From positions 2,728,001-2,792,000 of the forward strand of contig NZ_AP012541.1 of NCBI RefSeq assembly GCF_000829035.1: DNA of 64,000 nt. Reading direction: 5' to 3'. A model generated the notes under the pieces. That model did not search any database, was not told the origin of the DNA, and saw nothing but the letters and a program-made list of their open reading frames with translations. This document shows, piece by piece, positions 41,673-50,470 of the stretch (its first letter is position 1; each line of letters opens with the position of its first letter). Position numbers and translations under genes: made by a program. This stretch comes from Lacticaseibacillus paracasei subsp. paracasei (lineage in GTDB: Bacteria > Bacillota > Bacilli > Lactobacillales > Lactobacillaceae).

Positions 41673-42470
41673 GTGTCACAAAAACCGGCTAAGTTTGAAA
41701 GACTAAATGACATCATCAGAATTTTGCGTGAAACACCGCAAATTAGTGTGGCTGAACTCAGTCGACAAATATTCACAAGTAAGTCCACCTTGCGTCGCGA
41801 TTTGATTGAGCTTGAAAACACTAACATCATTCAACGCCAATACGGGATGATTCAGCTCCTGCAAGGTAACAACATTGAATTCACCTACGAAAAGCGCCGC
41901 AACGAGAATGCGCGGCTCAAGCGGATTATCAGTCATCAAATTGCTGACAAGATTCCTAGCAACGCCGCCTTTTTCATTGACGGCAGTTCAACTTTTTTCA
42001 GCTTGCCTGAACTGTTGCACAATCAAGTCGGCCTGCATGTGATTACAAACAACGTCAACATGGGGCTACAATTCAATTCACTGAACAATATCGAAACCAT
42101 TATCATTGGCGGTAAAATGGCCCCACGATCGGCTTCGACCCTTGGCTCAACGACCATCGAGGAAATCCAGAGTTTCCATCCGGACTTTGCGCTGCTTTCG
42201 ACCGGTTCCATCGATGCAGGCGGCATTTATGTTGCCGATCCAGAGCAAGCAGCAGTCAAAGAAGCCATGATTGCCAATGCCAAGTGTGTTATCTTCGGCA
42301 TTGACTCAACTAAGTTTGATCAAAGTGACTACATTCGCATTACGAACATGAATCAAATTGATGAAATCATCACAGATAAAAAGCCAAATGCCGCCTATCA
42401 AAATCTATTTGAAAAAAATCATATTCTGCTGACCTATCCGCATGAGTATCGCCAAACACCTAAAAATTGA
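41673..42470 (+). CDS. DeoR-family regulator
   Basis: A 265-residue repressor. The N-terminal HTH (about 9-62; ISVAELSRQIFTSKSTLRRDLIELE) precedes the DeoRC sugar-phosphate domain (about 85-245) with VITNNVNMGLQF, IGGKM and FGIDSTKFDQSDY. GTG start after GGAGGTGTTAACT. It should control the divergent Gat-type PTS and aldolase operon in response to a phosphorylated intermediate. Confidence 0.9.
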   Translation: MSQKPAKFERLNDIIRILRETPQISVAELSRQIFTSKSTLRRDLIELENTNIIQRQYGMIQLLQGNNIEFTYEKRRNENARLKRIISHQIADKIPSNAAFFIDGSSTFFSLPELLHNQVGLHVITNNVNMGLQFNSLNNIETIIIGGKMAPRSASTLGSTTIEEIQSFHPDFALLSTGSIDAGGIYVADPEQAAVKEAMIANAKCVIFGIDSTKFDQSDYIRITNMNQIDEIITDKKPNAAYQNLFEKNHILLTYPHEYRQTPKN

Positions 42471-42682
42471 TTTGCTCATCACCATAATTAAAATCATTTT
42501 TTCCCCAGTTCAAAGCTAAGTCACTCAAGCTGACTATTCCAAATTTCAGTTGCTTAGAAACCACGATCACGTACAAAAAAGGCAGTTCAAAACGCTCCCA
42601 ATCGCACCAGTACGCGTGATTGATGAGACCCACGCTCCGGGAAAATAAGTTAACTAAAAGACTCATTTAGTCGCAGTATTTA

Positions 42683-42724
42683 AAAAGAACCTGCCCGAGC
42701 AATTTTTACTCAGGTAGGTTCTTT
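42683..42724. terminator. Bidirectional terminator
   Basis: AAAGAACCTGCCCGAG pairs with CTCAGGTAGGTTCTTT (one mismatch) around TTTTTA-rich loop, between the DeoR and methyltransferase genes. The gap 42471-42682 shows nothing else. Confidence 0.8.
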
Positions 42725-42725
42725 G

Positions 42726-43574
42726 TCATATTTGTTTTCTAGCCACCAGCGAAAACGTCAACGGAATTTGTGGCAGATCAGCCGGCATCTGCCAACCATC
42801 TTCTTCCTGATTGAACGTCAGCATCGGCAATGCCTGCCAATCGGTGATGGGCTGCTCCCCCAGTGCTTCAATCGTTAAACCAGCCTTCAGTAGCACACTC
42901 GTTATTTCTTGAAAATCATGTGCCCAGTTGTGGTTGCGGGTGTGTTGGATTAGCCCTTTCGATCCCGCCGTGTACGAACCATCTGAATCGTAAGAGATTT
43001 CGGCCCCGCTGAAATAATTTTGCGTGATGGTAAACCCGTCATTATCCAGTGCGAACAAAAGCGGGTGATTGTCACGTATCATGAAAATCCCGTCTGGTGC
43101 AAGTAATGCCGCGATTGAATTAGCCCAATCTTGCAAATCTGGCAGCCAAGTAATGGTACCCGCACTAGTCACGATCACGTCAAACCCCTGAGCTTCATTA
43201 GCCAGCGCCTTTGCGGCATAACGCGCATCACTTTGGACATAAGTAATATCCGCGCCGGCCTGCTTGGCAATGTCACGGGCGTAATGTAATGAATTCGGCG
43301 AAAAATTAATGCCATGAACATGGACTGCGCCTAGGCGCCACCAGCTCAAAGTGTCGGTGCCAATGTGACTTTGCAGATGCAACAGTCGCTGACCCTTAAC
43401 CGAATTTGCTGGCAAGTGCGGCAAGAGTACTTCTAAATCGCGCTTAACTGTGCCAGTCACACCGTTTGGATTGTTAATAAAGCCAGCAATGTCACCATAA
43501 CCGCCACCGGCATGGATGTTGGCGCGGTCATCCCAATTGCTGAGATTGTCTTGAATATCGTGATTTGTTGACAT
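42726..43574 (-). CDS. Class I SAM-dependent methyltransferase
   Basis: A 282-residue methyltransferase. Motif I is LLHLQSHIGTDTLSWWRLGAVHVHGINFSPNS near residues 65-95 (unusual HIGTD in place of GxGxG), with DVIVTSAGTITWLPDL as motif II region. The type resembles Mg-protoporphyrin or UbiE-like small-molecule methyltransferases with an 'LQCHxGxDTL' motif. Start ATG at 43574 after AAAGGAG. Single gene; substrate unknown. Confidence 0.8.
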   Translation of the reverse strand: MSTNHDIQDNLSNWDDRANIHAGGGYGDIAGFINNPNGVTGTVKRDLEVLLPHLPANSVKGQRLLHLQSHIGTDTLSWWRLGAVHVHGINFSPNSLHYARDIAKQAGADITYVQSDARYAAKALANEAQGFDVIVTSAGTITWLPDLQDWANSIAALLAPDGIFMIRDNHPLLFALDNDGFTITQNYFSGAEISYDSDGSYTAGSKGLIQHTRNHNWAHDFQEITSVLLKAGLTIEALGEQPITDWQALPMLTFNQEEDGWQMPADLPQIPLTFSLVARKQI

Positions 43575-43942
43575 AAAGTTCTCCTTTTTGAGGATGCAAG
43601 TTAAAGTCCGTATGGTCCTTGTCATGATGGGAATACCTCAGTGGCTGCGGTTTGTTAGTACTAAAAATATCTCATTTGAAGATGTGATGCAAAATATCAA
43701 CCATGTGTGAGCTATTTTTTCAATTGCTTGTCGCTTTAATGCCACCCTATCAGCAAAAAACCAACTAATTTTGAAGATTACGAACCAAGTCCATTTAAAT
43801 ATCGCGTGCCACGTAATCGTGAATTCACGCTACCGACTGACGCACAATAACTTGAAATTAATAATTGTTTATGATTACATTTTTACGTCATTTTCACTTG
43901 GGTAATGGTTATGAACCTTTATACTGAAATTGACGTCAAAAA

Positions 43943-44066
43943 CGAGCGCGCGTGAACTGGTGCAGTTAGAAACCGGCGTATAAGCAGACTTGGGCGTGAT
44001 GGCTGCTTCTTCATCATTGCGACCAAAGGCCCTTACGTGATGGTTTCTGCGCCAGTGAACGCATTT
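43943..44066. repeat. SD-proximal inverted-repeat element, copy R7
   Basis: GAGCGCGCGTGAACTGGTGCAGTTAGAAACC at left pairs roughly with GGTTTCTGCGCCAGTGAACGC at right. Its right end (AACGCATTT) joins directly the AAGGAGG SD of the GH13 gene. The rest of the gap, 43575-43942, shows only AT-rich sequence without a recognisable feature. Confidence 0.7.
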
Positions 44067-44080
44067 AAGGAGGCATTCAT

Positions 44081-45763
44081 ATGCACAAAAGCTGGTGGCA
44101 AGAAGCTGTTGTTTATCAAGTGTACCCACGCAGTTTTCAAGACAGTAACAATGATGGCATTGGTGATCTAACCGGGGTTGTCGAGCACCTAGATTACATC
44201 AAGCAGCTTGGTGTTGATGTTATTTGGCTCAACCCGATTTATAAATCACCTAATGCTGATAACGGCTATGACATTGCTGATTACGAAAAAATTATGGCAG
44301 AGTTTGGCACGATGGCGGACTTCAAGCATTTGCTAAACGAAGCACATGCACGTGGCTTGAAAGTCATGATGGATTTAGTGGTTAATCATACTTCTGATGA
44401 GCATCCGTGGTTTCAGGCTGCCAAGCAAAGTCGCAACGATCCTCACCATGACTGGTATATTTGGCGCGATCCAGTTGACGGTCATGAACCGACCAACTGG
44501 CGGGCTGATTTCGGTGGCTCTGCGTGGACCTATGTGCCAGAAGTCGGTCAATACTACCTGCATCTTTTTGCGACCAAGCAACCAGATCTCAATTGGACGA
44601 ATCCTGCAGTACGGAAAGCCGTGTTCGACATGATGACATGGTGGTGCAAGCAAGGTATCGATGGTTTCCGAATGGACGTGATCAACCTGATCTCGAAACC
44701 CGAGCAATTCACTGATGATCCTTACATCGTTGAACATCCTAATGGCAGTTCATTGGGATTCATTGCAAATGGCCCGCATGTTCATGAATACCTCCGGGAA
44801 ATGAATCAAACGGTGTTATCAAAATACGATCTCATCACGGTTGGTGAGGCCCCCGGTGTCACACCTGTTTTGGCAGAGAAATATACCGGCTTTGATCGGC
44901 ACGAACTAGAGATGGTTTTCCAGTTTAAGCATATGGGTCTGGACGATGATCCACAGTTTGGGAAATGGTCCTTGCATCGGCCAAAGTTGACCGATCTTAA
45001 GCGCGTGCTTTCCGAATGGCAAACCGACCTGCACGGAAAAGCTTGGAATAGTTTGTATTGGGACAATCATGACCAACCACGAGCCGTCTCGCGTTTTGGT
45101 GATGATCGTCCAGCCTTCCGAGTTCGCTCAGCGAAAATGCTCGCCGCAACCTTGCACATGATGGAAGGGACGCCCTACATCTACCAAGGCGAAGAGCTGG
45201 GGATGACCAATATCGATTTTTCCTCCATTCACGATTACCGTGACCTTGATACTTTAAATGCCTGGCACGAGCTCGTTGATCAACAGCATGCACTGACCTC
45301 TGAAGACATGCTGAAACGGATCCATCGGCGCTCGCGTGACAACGCCCGCACACCAATGCAATGGGATGCCACGCAACATGCGGGTTTCACAAAAAGTACC
45401 CCTTGGATCAAGGTCAATCCAAACTATCAGACCATCAATGCAGCGGCTGCATTGGCAGATCCTGATTCAGTCTTTTTCTTCTATCAAAAGCTCAATCAGC
45501 TGCGCAAGCAATACCCAGCTCTCATTGTCTATGGTGATTATGAGTTATTGGATCCAGACGACTCAGATGTCTTTATGTATCGGCGTTTTACCGATGATCA
45601 AGAGTTGCTCGTTATCAACAACTTCACCGATCAGGAACAATCCCGCCCAATTAGCACGCGCTTGCCTAAAAACGCACGGCTAATGATCAGTAATTATGCT
45701 GACGATCGTGGTGACGTTTTGCGGCCTTATGAAACACGCAGCTATCTTGGCGAACGGCGTTAA
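44081..45763 (+). CDS. GH13 alpha-glucosidase (oligo-1,6-glucosidase type)
   Basis: A 560-residue GH13 enzyme hydrolysing alpha-1,6 or alpha-1,4 glucosides such as isomaltose. It opens WWQEAVVYQVYPRSFQDSN. The nucleophile Asp is in GIDGFRMDVINLISK near residue 198, the acid/base Glu in TVGEAPGVT near 254, and the third Asp in LYWDNHDQPRAVS near 330. The QPDLNWTNP motif is typical of this subfamily. It is monocistronic with a strong SD; MalL or DexB-like dextran glucosidase are both possible. Confidence 0.92.
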   Translation: MHKSWWQEAVVYQVYPRSFQDSNNDGIGDLTGVVEHLDYIKQLGVDVIWLNPIYKSPNADNGYDIADYEKIMAEFGTMADFKHLLNEAHARGLKVMMDLVVNHTSDEHPWFQAAKQSRNDPHHDWYIWRDPVDGHEPTNWRADFGGSAWTYVPEVGQYYLHLFATKQPDLNWTNPAVRKAVFDMMTWWCKQGIDGFRMDVINLISKPEQFTDDPYIVEHPNGSSLGFIANGPHVHEYLREMNQTVLSKYDLITVGEAPGVTPVLAEKYTGFDRHELEMVFQFKHMGLDDDPQFGKWSLHRPKLTDLKRVLSEWQTDLHGKAWNSLYWDNHDQPRAVSRFGDDRPAFRVRSAKMLAATLHMMEGTPYIYQGEELGMTNIDFSSIHDYRDLDTLNAWHELVDQQHALTSEDMLKRIHRRSRDNARTPMQWDATQHAGFTKSTPWIKVNPNYQTINAAAALADPDSVFFFYQKLNQLRKQYPALIVYGDYELLDPDDSDVFMYRRFTDDQELLVINNFTDQEQSRPISTRLPKNARLMISNYADDRGDVLRPYETRSYLGERR

Positions 45764-45869
45764 AGAACCAATATTCAATATCTGTGACAAAAACTAAAGC
45801 GTCATTTTAACGCAAAAGTATAACGATGGTTTGGATTAGAACTCTCTGCACCACCTAACCTCAAGTGAC

Positions 45870-45904
45870 AAGGCCAATCGCTTCAGGTCACCACATTGGC
45901 CTTT
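45870..45904 (+). terminator. Terminator of the GH13 gene
   Basis: AAGGCCAAT pairs with ATTGGCCTTT around a 16-base loop; about 105 bases after the stop. Confidence 0.65.
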
Positions 45905-45956
45905 ATGAGCGGTCAAATTTTCACCTTGTATGAATAACACAATGAGCATTTCAACG

Positions 45957-45987
45957 TCACAATTTCGTCACACCTAGTCTGTAGTAT
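45957..45987 (+). promoter_or_regulatory. Promoter of sRNA copy C with 11-bp-period direct repeat
   Basis: TCACA at 45957-45961 and 45968-45972, then TAGTAT at 45982-45987; identical spacing to copies A, B and D. Confidence 0.6.
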
Positions 45988-45995
45988 TAGCAATA

Positions 45996-46135
45996 TAGAA
46001 ATGAGCCACCCACTCATTCCTACAAACCCCAACCCAACTTTTTCATTTTTACTCCTCCAAAGTAGAAATCGCCAGCCGGCCTCCCACCGGCTGGCCAATA
46101 CATAAGCAAACCCGCGTATGAATGCGCGGGTTTTT
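45996..46135 (+). ncRNA. Putative C-rich anti-SD small RNA, copy C
   Basis: About 140 nt. AATGAG/CTCATT hairpin with a CCACCCA loop; CCCCAACCC and ACTCCTCC linker; CCAGCCGG/CCGGCTGG hairpin with a CCTCCCA loop; terminator CCCGCG/CGCGGG with five Ts. It is the closest relative of copy D, 1.2 kb downstream, including sequence upstream of the promoter. Confidence 0.72.
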
Positions 46136-46223
46136 GTTTGGCTTTATTTAGCAATAGGCACAACTTCCCTAGGCGGTTTATATCATTAAGAACAGGTATT
46201 GTGAGTTTGGAGGGGTATTCGTT

Positions 46224-46976
46224 TTGAAGAAAAGAACATGGGTGATAACAATCACAGGTGTCGCCATTTTATTGGTGATTACATTTGGCGTCATACTCAT
46301 TCAGAAAAACGACGCAGAACGCCGATTATCATTAGGGCGCTCAAGAGTATCAAGTATATCGACATCAAAAGTGAAAGCGTCAAAGTGGCAAGTCTCTGTT
46401 TCGGAAGCACAAAGCACCGCAAACTCAAAATTTTATGCAGATAAAACGTCAAAAGACGCGGTAGCTTCATCAGCCATTGTCGCATCTGAAGCAAAGAGTA
46501 AAGCAGAAGCCGTTAATCATGTTGACTTCGATAAGTTGAGCAAAATTGGCCAAGCAAAAGCGGCTATCTATTACGGATTAGGCAACATGCAATATTTTAA
46601 CGACAAAAGCGTCAGTAATTACCCCGGAGACGCTGTTTATTCGAGTAGCGGCGTTGATGTGGTCTTTGTAAAAGATATGTCCGCAGGCATTGGCAGTACA
46701 CCTTATTTAGTAGCGCCTCATCTTTCTCAAGTAAGTGCTGCAGCACCAGTATTTTCATACGTCGAACTAGGTATGCAAGCAGATGGTCACCGACCTGAAG
46801 GATTGACATATGGAAAAGTTGATGACGACGCCAACGGCTACGTTCCCGATCCTGGACTCCACAATACCGTTGGCGTCTCATTTAAAACGGTCAACGACTG
46901 GATTAATTCACATGGAGGCATGGTCGCTGTTCAAAAAATCAACATCAACCGTTTTATTGACTTTGACCAAGAGTAA
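46224..46976 (+). CDS. Membrane-anchored protein of unknown function, 250 aa
   Basis: TTG start after GGAGGGG. A basic N-terminus (MKKR), one hydrophobic helix (about residues 7-26) and an extracellular remainder predict an N-terminal anchor. Residues 40-110 are Ser/Ala/Lys-rich and probably coiled. The C-terminal part (YLVAPHLSQ ... GLTYGKVDDDANGYVPDPG ... INRFIDFDQE) looks like a folded domain I cannot name. There is no LPXTG or lipobox. It stands alone between two near-identical sRNA genes. Confidence 0.7.
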   Translation: MKKRTWVITITGVAILLVITFGVILIQKNDAERRLSLGRSRVSSISTSKVKASKWQVSVSEAQSTANSKFYADKTSKDAVASSAIVASEAKSKAEAVNHVDFDKLSKIGQAKAAIYYGLGNMQYFNDKSVSNYPGDAVYSSSGVDVVFVKDMSAGIGSTPYLVAPHLSQVSAAAPVFSYVELGMQADGHRPEGLTYGKVDDDANGYVPDPGLHNTVGVSFKTVNDWINSHGGMVAVQKININRFIDFDQE

Positions 46977-47152
46977 TGCCAATTTTGCCAGGAAACAGCT
47001 AAATTGATTCTCACAAATTCAGTATGCAAGCCAAAATTTAAGGGTGATGCCAAGGGTGACTCAAAAATAAAGAGCAATAGCTTAGTCCTTTTTACTAGCT
47101 ACTCAAATCTGCTATTTTTCTGTATTTGAATAACACAAAGACCATCTTTGCT

Positions 47153-47183
47153 TCACAATTTCGTCACACCTAGCCTGTAGTAT
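47153..47183 (+). promoter_or_regulatory. Promoter of sRNA copy D with 11-bp-period direct repeat
   Basis: TCACA at 47153-47157 and 47164-47168, then TAGTAT at 47178-47183; identical spacing to the other copies. Confidence 0.6.
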
Positions 47184-47191
47184 TAGCAACA

Positions 47192-47340
47192 TAGAAATGA
47201 GCCACCCACTCATTCCTACAAACCCCAACCCAACTTTTTCATTTTTACTCCTCCAAAGTAGAAATCGTCAGCCGGCCTCCCACCGACTGGCCAATACATA
47301 GGCAGACCCGCATGATTTCGCGGGTTTTTGTTTGACTTTA
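47192..47340 (+). ncRNA. Putative C-rich anti-SD small RNA, copy D
   Basis: About 145 nt, nearly identical to copy C in the core. The middle hairpin (CAGCCGG/CCGACTG) has one C-A mismatch, with a CCTCCCA loop. Terminator CCCGC/GCGGG followed by five Ts. The stretch 46977-47152 before it and 47341-47500 after it hold no gene; 47455-47500 looks like a decayed piece of the antitoxin RNA sequence. Confidence 0.72.
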
Positions 47341-47537
47341 ATTAACGATGGATAAAATGCTCCCACAAGGCAATTGGCAGTCTTTTGGTCTTTCGAATTG
47401 GACCACGCCTAGTTCTCTCTGTGCTGCTTTACCATACTAAAGTGAGCCAAATCATGAAAGACCGTTAGCCTTTGGCCGGGAATCTATTTACCGTGCATGG
47501 GTTGTTCTGTGTTGGTTTTTCGTGCTAAAATAAGTAA

Positions 47538-47660
47538 ATAAAGAGGCGTGCCTGCGGGTAACAGACACGCCCCTAGCAGAGCCGTTTAAGACGGCTGGCA
47601 TTGAATAACAATCAGGAAAGACCGTTAGACTTCTCCCAGAAATCTAGTGACGGTCTTTTT
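47538..47660 (+). ncRNA. Antitoxin-like antisense RNA, copy 3
   Basis: Promoter TTGTTC (47502-47507), 18-bp spacer, TAAAAT (47526-47531). A 5' hairpin (GGCGTG.CTG with CAGACACGCC), then AGCCGT/ACGGCT, then the terminator GACCGTTAGACTTC ... GTGACGGTCTTTTT. It overlaps the last codons and stop of the toxin at 47644 on the opposite strand, the usual type I arrangement. Confidence 0.65.
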
Positions 47661-47763
47661 GATTGTCAAGAATTGCGCGAACAAGGATCACCACTGTGCC
47701 AACGAGCAACAGTACAAAACTGCCAAACGCTAACATAATGGTTATTGCATCCGCAACGGACAA
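47644..47763 (-). CDS. Putative holin-like type I toxin (Hol_Tox), copy 2
   Basis: A 39-residue peptide from a TTG with GGGAGGTG upstream: SVADAITIMLAFGSFVL ... VVILVRAILDNQKDRH. One hydrophobic helix and a basic tail, like copy 1 at 19157. An upstream ATG at 47802 is in frame and has an AGGAG SD; using it gives 52 residues (MSHAQNPVKGG prefix). The leader shares TTGGCAAATCCAA with copy 1. Its 3' end is overlapped by the antisense RNA from 47538. Confidence 0.72.
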   Translation of the reverse strand: MSVADAITIMLAFGSFVLLLVGTVVILVRAILDNQKDRH

Positions 47764-48056
47764 CCAGACACCTCCCTTCACTGGATTTTGTGCGTGACTC
47801 ATAAGCACCAGCTCCTGTGATTGGATTTGCCAACCGTCATTAACTTCTCTGCTGTCGCTATCATACCATTCAATTCGGGCGAACGCATAGAGCCGTAAAG
47901 GTTACAGGCGTTTTTTATTTTCCGGTTTGAGCACATAAATCGCAATAGATGTCTGGGATTGCCTTTACGATACCGATGTATAAAATTGCCGCTGCTATCA
48001 TCATCTCAGCCAATTGTTCAAATTTCTACCATGATGGTTTTAAGAAACCGTCTCTA

Positions 48057-49982
48057 CTATAAAAGCTGAAAGTGCTTTTCCACTCGTTGACCCTTTCGCT
48101 TAAAAAGATTGAAGCTCCCATAAGCCTCAGTTCCATCAAACCAATACAGCTTGCGGCCAACAATCGTATTCTCTGACTGTAAGGTCACCAAATAATTCAC
48201 ATCCCGACCCAGATCAACCCGAAATCCGGTTGCTAACCGGTCATCAACGATCTCATCATCGTTACCAGAATGGCGTATTTGGACCGGCGTCACCGTTATG
48301 TCAGGATTAGCCGGTGAAAAGACTGCGGCTTGTGCGGTAAAATCTTTGAATAGCGTTTCAGATTCCAAACGTGTCAGATGATCAAGAGCGTTGTATCGTG
48401 GTGAGAACAACTGCCGGCTCTTCCATATATTTCTCTCAGTAACAGCAAGGCTAGCTACGTTGCCTAACTGATACCCTTCCGCTTGCTTAGTCACTGTCAG
48501 GTCAGGCGCAATCTGCCAGAAACGTTTAAGTGTGTGATAGCCAGGGTCGCTAACAACGTCCAGTATCAGCCGCAATCTCTCCTCCGCAAGATTGATTAAA
48601 TACCGGACAACCATCACTGGTGTTTGCTGGGCGCGATCAATATACACTGCCTTAATCAGCTGGCCGGCGCTAAAATCAATCACCTGATTCGTAACAGGTG
48701 TGGCAGCATACTGATACTTCCATGAGTCCTTTGGCAAACTGAAAGGCTTGTGATCCAGCATGACAGTGTTATGAGCTTCAACGGATTTCAGATAACGGCG
48801 TTCGGTGCCATCAACGTACGTATATCGGCCGCCATCGACAAGCACGTCATGCCCGTCCATCACCAAATCAAGGTGCCCCAAGGCCGCATGACCATGACCG
48901 CTGCCAAGATTGCCATTGAATAAATGCCAATAATCAGCGTTTTCACCCCAGTCTGAGCGCCAAAAGTAATTGCCGCTGATCGGTGCAGCAAATTGTTGGG
49001 GAAGTTCGGTTTTTTTGGCTGCTAGTTGCCATGCTTGATGCGCCAGTTCTAATAAAACAAAGTCGAAAACTGGTTCTAATCGATCTTGCAACTGTGCTGG
49101 CTGACTTAAGATAGCGGCGGAGCTGTTGAACAAGCTGTCAATCCGAATGGCATCGGTATCACCTTGCTGTAGCAATGTCAGATCGGGTTTGACATATTGC
49201 GCCATCATCCACTGCATGGCACGGGTTTTTTGTAAAATATTCGGGGGCACCGTCTGTTTTGCTCGTTGCTGAGCAGCAATGACCGCCAACGAACTGCGCC
49301 AAACTTCTAACAAATATAGCGGCGATTGTTCCCACTGCATGCCTTGCGTGTCCACTTGAAGATCCAGTTCTACCTCAAATCGCTGTTGCGCCCAGGTAAC
49401 CGTGTCGCGATCAACGACGTTAGGGAATCTTGCCGCATACGTTAAAATACCTGACGTGATTAAGATGCCCCAGTTACTGATATCAAACTTTTCCGTGTAG
49501 TTTTGGCGGAGATAGTCAGCCTGAACCTTCACCGCATCATGAACAGAAACCGACTCCGATGCATTTAATTGCTCACTTTCCACCAGATTGGCGACAACGG
49601 ATGTCCAATTTAATAATCGAATGCCTGTGTCAATTGTTCGCCATGTTTCGGGTAACGCCAAATTCTGATCGATCCAAGAAAAAAGAAGGGCTTTCATTTT
49701 GGCTTGATATTTAACTTGACCAGTCGTATAGAAAGCTTCCAAAAGATCCAAAAGGTACTCTTGACGTTTTAACATGTACAGCCATTCAGGATCGCCATTA
49801 GGCGTCTCCTGCCATTTAATTGGATCCATGGTATAGCTAATCTGAGTGGGTTCCATCGCATAAGGGCTATCGAACAAAAAGATATTATTTAATAACCAAT
49901 CGGCATTTGTCTTTGCGTCTTTAGTGAGATGTTGTTGCTGCGCTAGTTGCTGAATGTAACTTGCCCAACGCTGCTTTGTCAT
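48057..49982 (-). CDS. Heparinase II/III family protein
   Basis: A 641-residue polysaccharide-lyase-like protein. The N-terminal alpha-toroid (about 1-320) and the C-terminal beta-sandwich (about 340-620, with GNLGSGHGHAALGHLDLVMDGHDVLVDGGRYTY) match the heparinase II/III layout. No signal peptide is visible, so it should act in the cytosol on imported oligosaccharides. The SD AAGGAGGTG precedes the ATG. It is last in a PTS-GH88 operon like the hyaluronate/glycosaminoglycan locus of streptococci. Confidence 0.85.
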   Translation of the reverse strand: MTKQRWASYIQQLAQQQHLTKDAKTNADWLLNNIFLFDSPYAMEPTQISYTMDPIKWQETPNGDPEWLYMLKRQEYLLDLLEAFYTTGQVKYQAKMKALLFSWIDQNLALPETWRTIDTGIRLLNWTSVVANLVESEQLNASESVSVHDAVKVQADYLRQNYTEKFDISNWGILITSGILTYAARFPNVVDRDTVTWAQQRFEVELDLQVDTQGMQWEQSPLYLLEVWRSSLAVIAAQQRAKQTVPPNILQKTRAMQWMMAQYVKPDLTLLQQGDTDAIRIDSLFNSSAAILSQPAQLQDRLEPVFDFVLLELAHQAWQLAAKKTELPQQFAAPISGNYFWRSDWGENADYWHLFNGNLGSGHGHAALGHLDLVMDGHDVLVDGGRYTYVDGTERRYLKSVEAHNTVMLDHKPFSLPKDSWKYQYAATPVTNQVIDFSAGQLIKAVYIDRAQQTPVMVVRYLINLAEERLRLILDVVSDPGYHTLKRFWQIAPDLTVTKQAEGYQLGNVASLAVTERNIWKSRQLFSPRYNALDHLTRLESETLFKDFTAQAAVFSPANPDITVTPVQIRHSGNDDEIVDDRLATGFRVDLGRDVNYLVTLQSENTIVGRKLYWFDGTEAYGSFNLFKRKGQRVEKHFQLL

Positions 49983-50268
49983 GCCCTGACACCTCCTTCA
50001 CCACCCCAGCAATTCCCATCCGCTTAACCGTTATCACTGTCTTTTCAGCGATTTCAACCTGAACATCTTCTTGATTCAAGCTTTGTATGTTACCTAAGAT
50101 GCCATCAATCAGGACAATTTGATCGCCTATTTGTAAATTAGCGTGCATCTGATCAACAGCATCAGCTTGTTTTTGCATGGCATGACGTTTTGCCAGAGGA
50201 ATGGCAACCAAATAAAGCAGGCAAACAAGGACGACCATGATAGCTAAAATAATTTGCCAGAAGGTCAT
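49921..50268 (-). CDS. yajC: YajC-like preprotein translocase subunit
   Basis: A 115-residue protein with one N-terminal membrane helix (IILAIMVVLVCLLYLVAI) and a soluble YajC domain (LQIGDQIVLIDGILGNI ... VTVKRMGIAGVV). The gene overlaps the heparinase start by 62 bases and its ATG overlaps the EIIA stop (ATGA). A yajC copy inside sugar-acid PTS operons is a known but unexplained arrangement in streptococci and lactobacilli; the housekeeping copy would be elsewhere. Confidence 0.85.
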   Translation of the reverse strand: MTFWQIILAIMVVLVCLLYLVAIPLAKRHAMQKQADAVDQMHANLQIGDQIVLIDGILGNIQSLNQEDVQVEIAEKTVITVKRMGIAGVVKEVSGHDKAALGKLHSATSAATTSH

Positions 50269-50470
50269 CAGATACCATCCCCTTCATCTTGATGTGTCAT
50301 ATCCGGAACCGGCGCCGTTGCTGAATTTGTGTTCATCCTGTCGGGCAGAATCTCAATCAGTTGTTTCGAAAGCGTCAAGGTGTGCTGCAGCTCACCTTCA
50401 ATCGTGTCATCTTCAAACCCAGTCAAGCTCTTGGCATACAAATCTAACATCAAATTGAGTGGTGCACTTG
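50268..50470 (-). pseudogene. Mannose-type PTS EIIA, C-terminal part (split by IS30)
   Basis: About 66 codons (APLNLMLDLYAKSLTGFEDDT ... THQDEGDGI) that continue the EIIA N-terminal part at 51524-51793. Removing the 1053-bp element and one copy of its 2-bp duplication restores a continuous frame (VIS-SAPLN) of about 155 codons. The C-terminal piece lacks a start. Confidence 0.9.

Noticed and set aside
47915..48013. 32-residue minus-strand frame (TTG GCT GAG ...) with a hydrophobic stretch after the heparinase gene
   Set aside because: It looks like a small membrane toxin, but there is no SD and no antisense partner, so I do not call it a gene.
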